Numbered from the stretch's first letter, positions 1 through 11,035 are shown. The stretch: 64,000 nt of DNA from Rosa chinensis (GCF_002994745.2 NC_037088.1:49009897-49073896); one strand, 5' to 3'. Notes: a model not told the origin generated them from the letters alone. Numbers and translations are program-made.

Positions 1-36
1 CTCCGGCCTATATATTCAACTTAATTGCCTGCAAGT

Positions 37-320
37 AAAGTCTTCTATGGAAAAGGAAGCCAACCAGAAAGTGCTAAGCAGGTTCTTTAATTACTCGATC
101 TCGTATATAATAATTAGTTATATATGAATGCCTCAGATGGAACTAACCATGCAATTTCACAACCAAAATCATCATCTCTATTGAAAATTTGAAATCACTC
201 TCTCTAGCTTCCCCACTGAGTCTTTAAACAGTCTAGATTACCTATGAAAATTTGAAATCACTCTCTCCGGCTTCCCCTTTGATTCTTATCTTTGGTCTCT
301 CAATCACTCAATGAAGTGTA
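37..320 (+). pseudogene. Duplicated upstream flank of the receptor-kinase gene
   Basis: This stretch is a diverged direct copy of 3,636-3,858, the sequence just upstream of the kinase ATG at 3,860. Shared landmarks are TGCAAGTAAAGTCTT, a run about genes lost to AGCAGGT, CAAAATCATCATCT, and GAGTCTTTAAACAGTCTAGA followed by TTACCTATG. In this copy the ATG is followed by another partial copy of the CTCTCTCCGGCTTCCCC segment, not by kinase coding sequence. It is the start of an older duplicate whose body is lost or scattered to the decayed pieces at 1.9 and 2.8 kb. The duplication is seen directly; the history is inferred. Confidence 0.6.
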
Positions 321-689
321 CATGTAATATATTGTGTATGCAGGTTCAGCACTGGAAATTCGGAGTCTCAAGACAAACTAAATTCATAGGGCTCGGGAGT
401 TAGGACATTTCATTACGTTTAGCTATTTATTTTTAACTAAGTCATAAAAAATTATTATTTAAATACCACACTTTAAATAAACTAATAAAGATTTCATAGC
501 ATAAGACCAAATAAATTATATCAATATTTTACAAAAGGAAAAAAAAACACCAATACCCAGAACAAACATGTAATCTATTAGTAAATATATTTCAAAGTAA
601 CACTGAGATACGATTTGTGTTACACTTTTATATGCGAAGATGTTTATTCAACTTACATAACTGATAAATAAATTAAACCGAAACAATTT
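321..689. other. AT-rich interval, nothing recognised
   Basis: No coding frame, structural RNA or clear repeat was recognised. The sequence is AT-rich with scattered stop codons in all frames. Confidence 0.5.
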
Positions 690-882
690 TTTTTTTTTTG
701 TTGAAACTAATAGTTGATTGCATTAGATCAACAGTCATGAAAAGGCTAGAAACTACCAACACTTTAGAGTAGAGAAATTGGTGGGGAAACAACCAACTCT
801 CTACCCAAATACCACAGCTCATTACAAATCAATAAAGCTCGCTTAATAGCAAGCCTAGTACACGCTAAACCAATTTGATAAG
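690..882 (-). mobile_element. Truncated LINE-like 3' end
   Basis: A poly(T) run at about 690-700 is followed by sequence resembling the 3' end (also read as poly(T)-first) of the retroposon at 50,544. Both have a TTGAT/TGTATTAGAT motif, a CTAG motif, ...ACAACCAA(A)CTC and CATTACAA further in. On the minus strand this is a poly(A)-tailed, 5'-truncated non-LTR element. I did not find a convincing TSD, so the right boundary is approximate. Confidence 0.45.
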
Positions 883-945
883 AAAATAAATTGACTAAGA
901 TGAAAAGCTAAACAATATCAACAAATACACACTACAATACATCCG
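883..945. repeat. 62-bp segment paralogous to 6,931-6,992
   Basis: AATAAATTGACTAAGAT followed by AAC...TTCAACAAATACACA-TACAATACATC occurs here and again at 6,931-6,992. At 6,931 it lies directly beside the Mutator-like MITE. A small segmental duplication across the receptor-kinase cluster explains it best. The short open frame after it (945-1,178) has no recognisable domain and is not annotated as a gene. Confidence 0.6.
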
Positions 946-1671
946 TGAAAAAATACCAATTGAAGCAGAGGTTTTCTTCAAACAACAACAAGTTGGGTCA
1001 ACTATTCAATCAAATGAAATTGAGCATGTTTCCCATCTCTTCTCAAGAAACAAGTGAGCTATATATGCAAAATTGTGCTCAATTTCATATGTGGCAATTC
1101 CGCCAAGATCTCTTCTTTAGTTGGGGGAAGAATCCGTATGAATCGAATTTTTTGAGGAACGTATGGAGAGAGAATTGAGAGACGATAAGATTATAAGAAT
1201 AATTAATATTATTAACAAAAACGTTTAGTTTAAATGCCTAATTTTGAAACAAATTTTTAGTCATCAATTTGAATGCTTCCTAAAAAATATTTAATCAACC
1301 CCCTCAATCTCGATGAAAGATGAGTGAAATTACACTCCCCATTTTACAATCCACACTCAATTTTTTTCTTTTTCAGTATCTTACATCACATATTATGAAT
1401 TAAGATGTCTTCTTTCCCACAATTAGCTGGGGTATCTTACATCACTTTGATATTTTGGTGGCAACATAATGGGAAAGCTGTGCAATTGGTAATTATGCTA
1501 CGTTGTAATTGGGTTACATATCGAGTTATCTTTCTGTTATGTCATCGCTATGTCAAAACAAATGGAGTAGTCAGTAGAGCACACTTTGCTAATTGATGCT
1601 TAATAGAATACATGTACTTTATAGAGATTCCTGATATTTTTTTGGGACATACTCTAGATGCTTATATTGTA
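946..1671. other. Non-coding interval, nothing recognised
   Basis: Open frames of 60-80 codons occur (945-1,178 and 1,405-1,596), but they have no domain, paralogue or coding bias that I recognise. Nothing else stands out. Confidence 0.45.
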
Positions 1672-1780
1672 ATCAGGGGTTTAGGCTTCATGTCCCCCCT
1701 TGTATTCAACAATTTTATTAATCAAGGCTTGAGGACAGCTACACCAACCCTTTATTTAAAAAAAAAAAAAAAAAAAAAGG
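1672..1780 (+). mobile_element. Retroposon 3' tail with poly(A)
   Basis: The sequence runs TTTAGGCTTCATGTCCCCCC...TTATTAATCAAGGCTTGAGG...CACCAACCCTTTATTT and then an A(18) stretch. The same tail occurs at 60,765-60,893 (TTTAGACACCATGTGTCC, TCATTAATCAAGATT, CCGCACCAACCCTTATTTTAGAG, A-run). Two poly(A)-ended copies of one short sequence indicate 5'-truncated non-LTR insertions of one family. No coding part is left. Confidence 0.5.
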
Positions 1781-1879
1781 ATGAGAGAATTGAAGTTCGT
1801 CACACCAAAAAGAGAAGATATTGCTTTGAGTTTGACTATAAGGATCTTCCCTCGCTATGGTAGTGAGTTTGTCTTCTTA

Positions 1880-2035
1880 CATCACAGAAAATTGAAGAGT
1901 GCTTGACTTTGATATTTTGGAATTGGAATTGTATGTTCTACAGACTTCGCAACAAACCGAAAGGATATCAATGATGTTGCAGTTGATCGAATTGAAGTCC
2001 ATTAGGAAAAATATACTTGGCTAAGAAGGTTTTAA
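1880..2035 (+). pseudogene. Decayed LRR receptor-kinase C-terminal fragment
   Basis: Frame-broken remains of the last part of a kinase domain. The order GAATTGGAATTGTATGTTCTAC, then sequence matching a CAGTCCATTAGG-type element, matches the intact gene at 4,950-5,070, where the protein reads ECLSWIFGIGIVCSSKSP...VTKLQCIRN. A second decayed copy lies at 2,960-3,105. It is a relic of a tandem receptor-kinase cluster and not translatable as it stands. Confidence 0.65.
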
Positions 2036-2164
2036 GTTTTTACTATTTTGTGAAAGGCTTTTACACATGTTGACGTACTACTGTTTAATGCTTCAAATAA
2101 CTGCTTTATTTTTCAATTGTCATGTGGTGTCTATGTAGTCTTGTTGACATTGTTGACTTTATTA

Positions 2165-2640
2165 TGGTATCAAAGCGGGTTCCCCTCTAATTGTGTCTCC
2201 AATTAGCTTGGGTCCAAATTGGAGTTCCTTATATTGCCACTGGAAAAATTCCTACTAGATTGTTACCGAGTGTCTAATACGATACTTGTGTCCCAATTTC
2301 CAATGTAGGAATTGAATTTGTTAATTGATTTCACGTGCAAACCTAGAGTTAGGTTGCACATGATGGGGCGTGTTAGACAGGAAAAATCTCACATTAGAAA
2401 AATGACCAAAGAAAATATAACTTATAAGTGGGTGTCTCTGACCCAATTATACCGATGATTTTTGTGTTAAAACTCAACACCTCCCGGATGGTTAAGTTGG
2501 GATGTATTGTTACAATGGTGGGTCCTTGTCGCTGTTTAACATGGTATCAGAGTGAGTTATCTCAAGTATACATGCTCCACGTCACCCAATATAAGTTGTC
2601 CACGGGTATGATTTGAAAATTCACCTCAAGTGCGGGGGCA
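2165..2640 (+). mobile_element. TRIM-like LTR element remnant (tandem)
   Basis: Two sites complementary to the 3' end of initiator tRNA-Met (TGGTATCAAAGC at 2,165-2,176 and TGGTATCAGAG at 2,542-2,552) occur 377 bp apart. Between them a purine stretch (TGATGGGGCG) is followed by TGTTAGACAGG at 2,371, and a second such stretch (GTGCGGGGGCA) is followed by TGTTGAGAATATATAGATC at 2,641. The order PBS, short internal region, polypurine tract, LTR, PBS, internal region, polypurine tract, LTR is that of a tandem TRIM (terminal-repeat retrotransposon in miniature). There is no coding capacity. The two LTR starts are diverged, so the exact ends are uncertain. Confidence 0.55.
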
Positions 2641-2772
2641 TGTTGAGAATATATAGATCTCACATGAAAAAAAGGGGGCATTGCCTATGGGTTTATAATG
2701 GTTTGAGCTACTTCATCCATTGTCAATTTGTTTTAGATGTGAACCCTAGATTATTTTATCATTGACATTCTT

Positions 2773-3105
2773 TTGTTAGAAATGTTTACAAGGAAGAGAT
2801 CCACTAATCACATGTTCATTGACGGCTTGAATCTTTATAAATATGTGAAGAAAGCTCTCCCCGAACATGTTTCGAAGATTTCAAAATCACTTGTTCTTCA
2901 AGGCACCGACAATGTTGCTGAAGCTCACTACCAATTGATCGAGTGTGAAAGCACGGAAAATTGAAGAGTGCTGACTTTGATATTATTTGGAATTGGGATT
3001 GCGTGTTCTACCGACTCCCCAACAAGTTAAAGGGATATCATTGACGTTGCAGCTGAATTGCAGTCCATTAGGGACAAACTTCTTGGCTAAGAAGGTTTTA
3101 AGTTA
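2773..3105 (+). pseudogene. Decayed LRR receptor-kinase fragment
   Basis: Codons from about 2,780 read EMFTRKRSTNHMFIDGLNLY, homologous to EMFTGQKPSDHMFRDDLNLH in the intact gene (about 4,780). The frame continues to KIEE-like sequence, breaks, and resumes as the WNWDCVFYRLPNK remnant of the C-terminal kinase helix. Everything upstream of kinase subdomain X-XI is missing. This is a third copy of the cluster, 5'-truncated at the TRIM-like element beside it. Confidence 0.75.
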
Positions 3106-3612
3106 TTAATCACGTGTTGACATATTGTTTTATGCTTCAGATATCTCCTCTGTTTTTTAATTGTCATATATTGCCTGTGAAGTCTTGTAGATATTACAGT
3201 GAATGAAGAAATTTCCAGGTCATTGTGTGAATTTACTACATCTAGTACTTGTTATGTAACCGTGTGTTTAAGGCCTTGAGCTAATAAAGAAAAGAGTACT
3301 GCTACATCTTCTATGAATTTGGGAGGTAATTTTCACACTGGATCTACTTCATTTTTCATAATTGAAGATTTAGAATGAAAGACCTGTTCAATTGTTGTAT
3401 TCTAGACTGTTTGACGTCGGCAATAAGGCTCTGAGTAATTACGTAGTGACATTTCAAGAATCCCACACAGCTTTACTTAATTTGCCTTTCGACTCAGCGA
3501 GCTAGCTTCACCTTCTTGTATATTTCTTCCCCATTTAGTGGTATTTTTGGCTGTCCCGGTTCAGATTAAGTTGCCAATTAACTGAATGCAAGTCAAGTAA
3601 TCTTCTTTGAAA

Positions 3613-3640
3613 ATATATATATATATATATATATATATAG
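3613..3640. repeat. (TA)n microsatellite
   Basis: An uninterrupted AT dinucleotide run lies just upstream of the duplicated 5' flank of the kinase gene. Confidence 0.95.
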
Positions 3641-3859
3641 TGGCTGCAAGTAAAGTCTTTTATGGAAAAGCAAGTCAACCAGAAACTGCTAAGCAGGTCT
3701 TCAATTCCTCTACACCGTGTATAGTAATTACTTTTATATATAAATTAATGAATCCGACGGAACTAACCAATTTCACAGCCAAAATCATCATCTGTATTGA
3801 AATTTTGAAATCACTCTCTCCGGCATCCCCATTGAGTCTTTAAACAGTCTAGATTACCT

Positions 3860-5173
3860 ATGGTGCTCTCTTCGTTATTTTGTTGTTTCAGAGGGAAGAA
3901 GAACAGAAGAAAAGAATGGAACTATTCGGACTTCTTAAGAGTTTCATATAGTACTCTTTCAGAAGCAACCGATAGTTTCTCTTCAGCAAATTTGGTTGGC
4001 GTTGGTAGTTTCGGGTCTGTGTATAAAGTAGTTCTTGTCACGCCATCCCATGAAGCTCAACTTATTGTTGCTGTGAAGGTGTTTAACATGTTACGCTGGG
4101 GAGCTTCCAATAGTTTTGCAGCCGAATGTGAGATGTTTAGAAATATCAGACATCGCAACATCGTTAAGATTGTAACAACATGTTCAAGTGTTGATTTTCG
4201 TGGCAATGATTTCAAAGCTCTGGTTTATGAGTGCATGGAGAATGGAAGCTTGGAAGAGTGGTTGCACCCAACAGTTGGAACACAAAACCCGCCCAAGAAT
4301 TTATATCTTCTTGTGAGGCTAGACATCGCCATTGATGTTGCTTGTGCACTAGATTACCTCCACAATCATTGTGAAACACCGATAGTTCATTGTGATCTCA
4401 AGCTGAGCAATGTTCTTTTAGACACCGAGTTGACTGGACACCTTTCTGACTTTGGATTGGCGAGATTTCTCTCGAAAACCAATAACGTTGCTGCAAATCA
4501 ATCAAGTTCAAGGGGATCTGTTGGCTATGTTGCGCCAGGTAATTAGTTTTCTTCATAGTCTACACTATATCCTTTCTCCCTTTGCTTTGGCTGAATTTGC
4601 TTTACTGCTAATTAATAATCAACATTGACACTTGATGCATGTTACAGTACATGGTTTAGTGCTATTTGCAATGATCAATAGTGACAAAGTTCTAATTTTT
4701 GAATGGTAGAGTACAAAAAGGGAAGTGAGGCATCAACATATGGGGATGTCTATAGCTTTGGCATTCTATTGTTAGAGATGTTTACAGGACAGAAGCCCAG
4801 TGACCACATGTTTCGTGACGACTTGAACCTTCATACTTTCGTGAAGATGGCTTACTTTGAGCGAGCTATAGAGATTGCAGATTCAAGACTATTTCTTCAA
4901 GGAGAAAACCATAATATTCCCATCAAGTACCGTGAGAGATTCTCATTGGAAATTCAGGAGTGCTTGAGCTGGATATTTGGAATTGGAATTGTGTGTTCTA
5001 GCAAGTCCCCAAGAGACAGAATGGATATGGGTTATGTGGTAACTAAATTGCAATGCATTAGAAACATTCTGAACGGACTATATGGTTGTGTAAGCTCCAA
5101 TTGCGACTGCGTGGTTTGTCGACGCAAGATGAACCCATTCTTTTGTCGACGCACGGGCACAAAATTTCTTTGA
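3860..5173 (+). CDS. LRR receptor-like kinase, kinase part only (two exons)
   Basis: Exons at 3,860-4,538 and 4,710-5,173 join in frame across a GT-AG intron (CCAG|GTAATT ... GGTAG|AGTAC), which restores a Glu codon in the APE-type motif. Families of this type (LRR-XII, the group of FLS2, EFR and Xa21) sense microbial ligands at the plasma membrane. Visible kinase features are the glycine loop GVGSFGSVYK (~47-56), catalytic Lys73 in VAVKVF, Glu89 of helix C, HCD (177-179), which makes it a non-RD kinase as is usual for this group, and DFG (197-199). The leucine-rich repeats and most of the membrane segment are absent. Only a hydrophobic VLSSLFCCF stub with a basic stop-transfer stretch remains at the N-terminus. 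The C-terminus has an unusual Cys/Arg-rich tail (CVVCRRKMNPFFCRR). Probably a 5'-truncated copy: the kinase reads intact, but the ectodomain is missing and a signal peptide is not visible. Start chosen as the first ATG of the open frame. Confidence 0.75.
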
Positions 5174-5607
5174 TAATAAGAGGAATAGCAAAAAGAAAGA
5201 CCTAGAGAGCGCCGCCACTACAGTCGATAGAGAAAACCGATTCTCTTCCGGCGGTACACTCTCCTGGCGTCGTCTTCGGACGAGTTATAGTGGACCTATT
5301 GTCCGGTAGTGGATGTCCCTTGAATAATCCCAATCGGAGGGAAGGCTGCATGGTGTTGGTGATGCTGTCCAAATCGCGGGGAGGCTCCGTCCGGTTGGAG
5401 TACAGACGGTGGGATGGTGGCTGGTGGGTGTTGATCTCCCCAAGATTGGAGTGCAGACGGTGGGAAGGGAGGTTGGCTGGTGGTGATGAGTCGGTGGCGG
5501 CAAGGAGGGGATCTGAAGTGGTGAGATCGGATCGATTTGTTCCGATCTGGTTTGGGCGTGCTTTGATCTGGTTTGGAGCCTTTGTGTGGAAAGGGGTGGA
5601 GAGGGTT
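5174..5607. other. GC-rich leader-like segment, function unknown
   Basis: GC-rich sequence with two imperfect copies of a GGAGT(A/G)CAGACGGTGGGA element (about 5,397 and 5,447). Open frames exist on both strands (5,290-5,610 and 5,285-5,629), but all are low-complexity and mutually overlapping. The segment continues after the hAT insertion at 6,315. It resembles the GC-rich transcribed leaders of retroelements elsewhere in the window, but I cannot assign it. Confidence 0.35.
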
Positions 5608-5791
5608 TAGGGATGGCAATAATCCCCATAGGGTAGGGTACTCATCGGGTATTCGACCCTAATGGGAAGAAATTTAGGGGAAATCGGGTAACGAGGATGG
5701 GATCCCCAGTATTCGAATTCTGAAATGGGTATGAGGTGGGGATGGTATTTTGATCCCCATCCTCATACCCACCCAATAAGAATTATCTAAA

Positions 5792-5822
<31 letters not shown>

Positions 5823-6314
5823 TTTTGATATTATTTATAAATATATCTATGTAAAGTTGTAAACTTCATCTTTTTGTCAATATTTAAATTCTGTCAATAT
5901 ATTTTTGATATTATTTAATTCACCTTGTTGGAGTGAATGAGTATGTTATGTTACACTAAACAGTTGATTGTGGAATTTTTTTGTCGAATGCAAACTTTTA
6001 TTATTATTTTTTAAGCGAAACTTATATTTGTTTTTGTTTGATTGAAATAAAGAATTTATTTTATGTTGATGTTTGATTTTAACTTCATACTTTACAGTCA
6101 ATAATTATTTGTATGAATTTTTATATAATAAATTAGTAATATGGTTAACGGGGATTGGGGCGGGTACGGGGACCTAATCCCCAATGGGGACAGGGACGGA
6201 GAATCCCCAGTTTCTTATTACGGGGATTGGGGCGGGTAAGGGGATGGAGAATGAAGTCGGGTATGGGGATGGTAATTTAATCCCCTTACCCTACCCTCCC
6301 CATTGCCATCCCTA
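5608..6314. mobile_element. Non-autonomous hAT transposon
   Basis: The element begins TAGGGATGGCAAT and ends ATTGCCATCCCTA, a perfect 13-bp terminal inverted repeat of the hAT type. It is flanked by a perfect 8-bp target-site duplication AGAGGGTT at 5,600-5,607 and 6,315-6,322. Subterminal GGGGATTGGGGCGGGTA-type repeats occur near the right end. The 707-bp body is AT-rich, has a (TA)n run at about 5,791 and shows no transposase, so it depends on a transposase made elsewhere. Confidence 0.93.
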
Positions 6315-6462
6315 AGAGGGTTGGGAGGGGAGGTGAATATTTTCTCTTCATTCAGGAAAATATTTTCTTTCCTTTTATATTATAAACGCAAAAAAAGAAC
6401 AAGTTTCATTTCCTAATGCTTACTTTCAGCAAATCAAACGTGACCACTTAATAAAAAAATAA

Positions 6463-6926
6463 GGGAAAAAAATACAAATAGTACCTAAACTATGGGCCAC
6501 TAGTAACTTTCGTACCTCAACATCAAAAACTATCATTTTGGTACCTGGACTTTTCACCCCGACCCAAGATTCATACCTGGGATCCACTTTGCCGTTAACG
6601 GTGTTAAATTTACAAGGGTAAATCTGTCATTTCACTGTTCATCTCTCTTACCATGGTACTGTTCATTTTTAAAATTTTTTCTTCCTAAGGAGAGAAAAAA
6701 AATTTTAAAATTTTTTTAAAAAATGAACAGTACCATGGTAAGAGAGATGAACAGTGAAATGACAGATTTACCCTTGTAAATTTAACACCGTTAACGGCAA
6801 AGTGGATCCCAGGTATGAATCTTGGGTCGGGGTGAAAAGTCCAGGTACCAAAATGATAGTTTTTGAAGTTGAGTTACGAAAGTTATTAGTGGCCCGTAAT
6901 TCAGGTACTGTTTGTAAGTTTTTCCC
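6463..6926. mobile_element. Mutator-like hairpin MITE
   Basis: The two halves are near-perfect inverted copies: GGGAAAAA...GTACCT at the left edge mirrors GTACTG...TTTTTCCC at the right, and TGAACAGTACCATGGTA pairs with TACCATGGTACTGTTCA at the centre. A perfect 9-bp TSD, AAAAAATAA, flanks it (6,454-6,462 and 6,927-6,935), as expected for Mutator-like elements. The 464-bp unit has no coding capacity. A transcript through it would fold into a long duplex and could feed the siRNA pathway (inference). Open frames at 6,768-7,014 come from the inverted repeat and are not genes. Confidence 0.93.
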
Positions 6927-6999
6927 AAAAAATAAATTGACTAAGATAAAAAAAACTAACAACTTCAACAAATACACATTACAATACATCAAAAATAAA

Positions 7000-8445
7000 C
7001 TGAGGTTTAATTAGAAATGGGCCCAACAGGCCAATCAAAGCAACAAGCCCAGACGTGATCAATTAGAAATAGATCAGTTAGGAAAGGGTCATCTATCTTT
7101 TCTTTTTGTTGCATTTTTTTTTAGGGCTGTGTAACATAATTTTTTTTCTTCGAGGCCCATAGAATTGGAGCCATAGGCCTGGGCCTAGTCTACTTAGTCT
7201 CAAGGACGGGCTTTTAGTGTATGAAGTTTTGTCTACCATATTGCGTGGAATCACTTACAAGTATGATGATCTATTATTTCTTGTTCAAGTCATCATATTG
7301 ATAAACACGTAAGAGTGACTGGATATCAATCGTACCAACAACTTTCTATACTTTTCCAATCAAGGGCCACCATGAGGTAGAAAGATTGATCAAGGCGAGC
7401 ACTAATATCACGAACAGCTTAACCCATCACCACCAGTTATGGCACCAAGGTAGTAAAACTCACTCAATTCCTCCAAGGCATTCCTTTACGTTCAGCCATT
7501 TCACCCAAACACGGATAACCAAAGACACACATCGGCACAATCTTGAGTACAAAAGTTATTCCTAATCCTCTCAATTAAATACCGACAAAGATCGTAACTC
7601 TATTGTAAAACTTCAAGTGTCCAACTAAATACTCAAGTTTCAAACACAAAACTATCTCAAAAGTCCATTTATATCCATCTCTCAACTCTCTACAATCTAG
7701 AACTTAATAAGATGGTATTATAACTCAAATTACTTGGGATCAATTCCTTTCACTACGAATAAAACTAAATCCAAATGTCATGGTCAGGTCAAGGACCCAA
7801 AATGACCAAACCTATAATTTTCAAGTAATCTCCAATGACTGCCAATAATGTCTCAAATGTTGCTTACACAACCAATCAAGTCAAGTAACACATCTATCAA
7901 AACTCAGTTCAAAGTCAGAACCACCATCACTACTAGTTCCACTTCTAACAACAATCCTGATTCTGAATCAATTATAGCATCTAGAGACAGTCAAAGCTAT
8001 GGTCACTAGTCTCAGACACTCAAGCACGAAATCGAACTCCGGTCTCACACCTTAAACCATGTCCCAACAAACTTGTTGGAATTGAGGAAAAGATAACCAC
8101 AATATTTCCTCGGATCACATTTCGTAGCACAACCTAAACATGTAGAGTAGTCTTACTCTACCATTACTGAGGAAAGGTGCAAGACATGTAAACAGTCTGA
8201 TACGTAGAGAAATCCCTATGAGATCGGTGTTTGAGAGGCATAGTGTAGAAGGAGAAAGTAAGGACCAATCAACTGAAACGAACCACATCGAGACTCGTAC
8301 CTTATATACTTGATGATAGCACAGCACCATAGAGTATATGATGGGGAATCGCTGCAGTCGAGCCATCACTCAAGAGGTATTGAGCATCACTAAGTACATA
8401 AGATAACCAAAAAGAAAGAATGTCTATAGGACCAACAAACCTAAT
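7000..8445 (-). mobile_element. Internal region of a minus-strand LTR retrotransposon (decayed)
   Basis: This lies downstream (minus-strand sense) of the primer-binding site at 8,446-8,457 and so is the internal region of the element whose 5' LTR fills 8,460-24,127. I could not recognise gag, protease, RT or integrase in any frame. The longest minus frame (8,115-8,369) has no known motif. No 3' LTR is seen, so the element is either a non-coding large derivative (LARD-like) or truncated. The left limit is arbitrary. Confidence 0.5.
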
Positions 8446-8457
8446 GCTCTGATACCA
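8446..8457 (-). other. Primer-binding site (initiator tRNA-Met)
   Basis: The minus strand reads TGGTATCAGAGC, the standard plant retrotransposon PBS complementary to the 3' end of initiator tRNA-Met. It lies a few bases outside the LTR edge at about 8,460. This fixes the orientation (minus) and the 3' end of the 5' LTR. Confidence 0.85.
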
Positions 8458-9074
8458 AGTTTACAGGACCTGTCCCCGGATTTCACCTTGAAATCCTAAG
8501 TGGACCTGTGGGGCCCACCTTAGGAGAAATTTCACCAAAAATTTGGCAAAACTTTCCTTAAAAGTGGACTACCCAAAACCTGAAAAACATTCTCATATTC
8601 CTCAACAATTCAACTTGCACGAGTAGTAAAAATAAAACTAAATTCGAATCTCAAAAATCAGTCCATTTCAGTACTCAGAGCAATCTAAACAATTAAGTGA
8701 AAAAGATACAAGTAGGTTACACACTTAACCTATAGGAGGTCGAAAGCGGTGAACACTATGCCTCGACGCCTACGCACGCTCGGTCTCAACCTATCTGCAA
8801 GCTGGGCAAGTAAAACCGAAATGCCCAGGGAAAAGCATTTGAAGAACCGTTAGAGTGAGTGCACAAAAATAAAGTAATTGTAAATAAGGTAAAACAATCA
8901 TTTAATGCTTTCCCAACTTTGGTTCCCTTAAAAAAAAAAAAAAAACCACGCATGTAGTAAAATCTAGTGAACATACTCTTATCTAGTCTCTGATACTGAA
9001 ATCTCAAACATGTAATGTAAAACCTTTCAAAAACCGTCTGAAAATCTCTTTAAAATCTCATAGCTCAAACATAG

Positions 9075-9325
9075 GCGATGACTAGAGGGAATTGCCGACT
9101 AGTCAATCTCATGCCACCTAGAGGGGACTGCCGACCAGACGAGGAGGTGATGGTTAGAGGGGACTGCCGACTAACCACGGAGAGTTAGAGGGGACTGCCG
9201 ACCATATGACGCATCGGAGAGAACTGCCGACCGAAATATTCTGGAGGGGAATGCCGACCAGAATATTGTATGGAGGGGACTGCCGACCAGACTATTACCT
9301 GGAGGGAATTGCCGACCAGATAATG
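9075..9325. repeat. Minisatellite, eight copies of a GAGGGGACTGCCGACCA motif
   Basis: Eight imperfect copies of the 17-mer GAGGGGACTGCCGACCA, separated by variable 10-25-bp spacers, lie inside the LTR. The core GACTGCCGACC is the most conserved part. There is no coding frame across it. Confidence 0.9.
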
Positions 9326-9900
9326 CATGCATGCGCTGACTTATTTACCTCCTTAATAAACTGGAATCAATCTCTTTGAAATAATTGCTTTGGGAAAGAA
9401 CCCAATATTAATTCAATAAATCATCAGTAAATCATCGAAAGTATAAATCAAGAAATCTCGATAAATCACTCATACTCAAATACTCGAAAATTCTTAATTC
9501 TCATGATATTTCCTCAATCAATCACTTTTTGAAAACCACTTCTCAATACTTCTCATAACTCCAAAATCAATAAATGCTTCCAAAAAAGGAAACTCAATAT
9601 TTGTGATGCCTTGAAAATTCGTATTTATTTTCCGAGGATTTTCCGGAACTTAACTCGTGGTTGTTGGACGGTTTCGTGGCCTGTGAATGGAGCGGAAGTG
9701 TTTCGAGCGAATAATTATTCAATTATTCAAGAAGCGTAATTTAGGGGGGGGGGGCAAGGGTTGACTTTTTATTTGTTGGGATGAAATCTTCCTTCATGAA
9801 AGTTGTAGTGCGCGTCGATACGAGTTCGTGGACATGTGGAACGCGAAAATCGGAATTCGTATGAAGAAGTTATGGCTATTGGGAGAAGTTTTCATTTTAG

Positions 9901-9910
9901 TATAAATAGG
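9901..9910 (+). promoter_or_regulatory. LTR TATA box
   Basis: TATAAATAGG sits about 300 bp inside the solo LTR and is followed by a CT-rich tract at about 9,958-9,985 where transcription would begin. The same TATA motif and spacing to the LTR edge recur at 35,836 and, on the minus strand, 40,468-40,477. Confidence 0.7.
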
Positions 9911-11033
9911 GAATTTCCGAAAATATCTTCATAATTCCTCATTTATGTTTTTGGAAACTTTCTTTCTCTCTCTTCTCTCTCGGCTGCACCTTCAGTATCT
10001 GAGTTTTTCGACTGACCCGACCTGGACCCGGCAGACCCAACCCGGACCCGGCTTTTCCAGCGAACTGCAGCTGTCTCCGGCGACGAACCTTTCCAGATAG
10101 GATCGTCTCCTCCATCTGGTCGTCACTCTGGTGTCCTCTAGCACCAATTCTCTTCCACGGCAACGCTGCAAGGCGGCGCAGTTGAGTGTTTTCGGACCCG
10201 ATCGGTTCTCCGATCTCCGACTTCAGCGGGGCTTCAAGTTGAGCTTGGGGAGCTCAGAGCAGCCTCCTTGATCGATCCTTGGTGGTTGTTTGGATCGATT
10301 CACGTAAAACTTGGTTAAACTCAGATTGGATTACTGTTCCCAGCTTGTGAGGTAGTTTTCGACCCTTTATGCTTGTTTTCTGACTTCAAGCTAGTTATGA
10401 AAGTTCACAAGCATGCTTAGATGAAGCTTTTTGATGTTGGGAGTTTTGTGAAATATTGAGTTTTGGCCGGCAGCGCTGCGCCACCGCCTGTGGCAGCGTT
10501 CCGGCGGTGTTTTGGCCACTTAAGGAACTGTTTTTGGTATTATATATATGTTCTACTCGTTGATACGAGCGTTTCGATATATAATATGCAAATTTTGGAG
10601 TTCGTATGGAATTGTTATGATTTTTGCAATTTCATACCGATCGATTATTCAATCCGTGAGGATTCGAGCGTCCGATCGACTTGTGGTTTGGACATATCGA
10701 TCGTAGAAGTATTCCGGAGACATTGGGTGGTCTCAAATATGGTTTCGCCTCAATTGGCGTCACTTTGGGGATTTTAGTTCAAAACAGGGGTTTCAGACTT
10801 AAATCGTTTGTGAATTGTTACTAAGTGGAAACCGATTGTGATTAGGTACTTGACGAAGTATTCTTGGACAGTCGTTTTGTGGGTTGGCTACTTTGTTCTG
10901 TATTGAAGACGCAGCAGGAGTTTCGAGGTGAGTAATCTCACGATGCTCATTCATGAACGGGTTTACCATATTGTCTTGAAGTTATGGGATTAACTGTGAC
11001 TATAGTGGTATTAGTGGCATTTCTGAGTGGATG

Positions 11034-11035
<2 letters not shown>

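Noticed and set aside
5285..5629. Three overlapping frames of 106-114 codons
   Set aside because: Mutually overlapping on both strands, Pro/Ser- or Gly/Arg-rich; one runs into the hAT terminus. No support as a gene.
9075..9325. Possible CRISPR-like spaced repeats
   Set aside because: Repeats are imperfect, spacers are short and unequal, and the region lies inside a plant LTR; it is a minisatellite.
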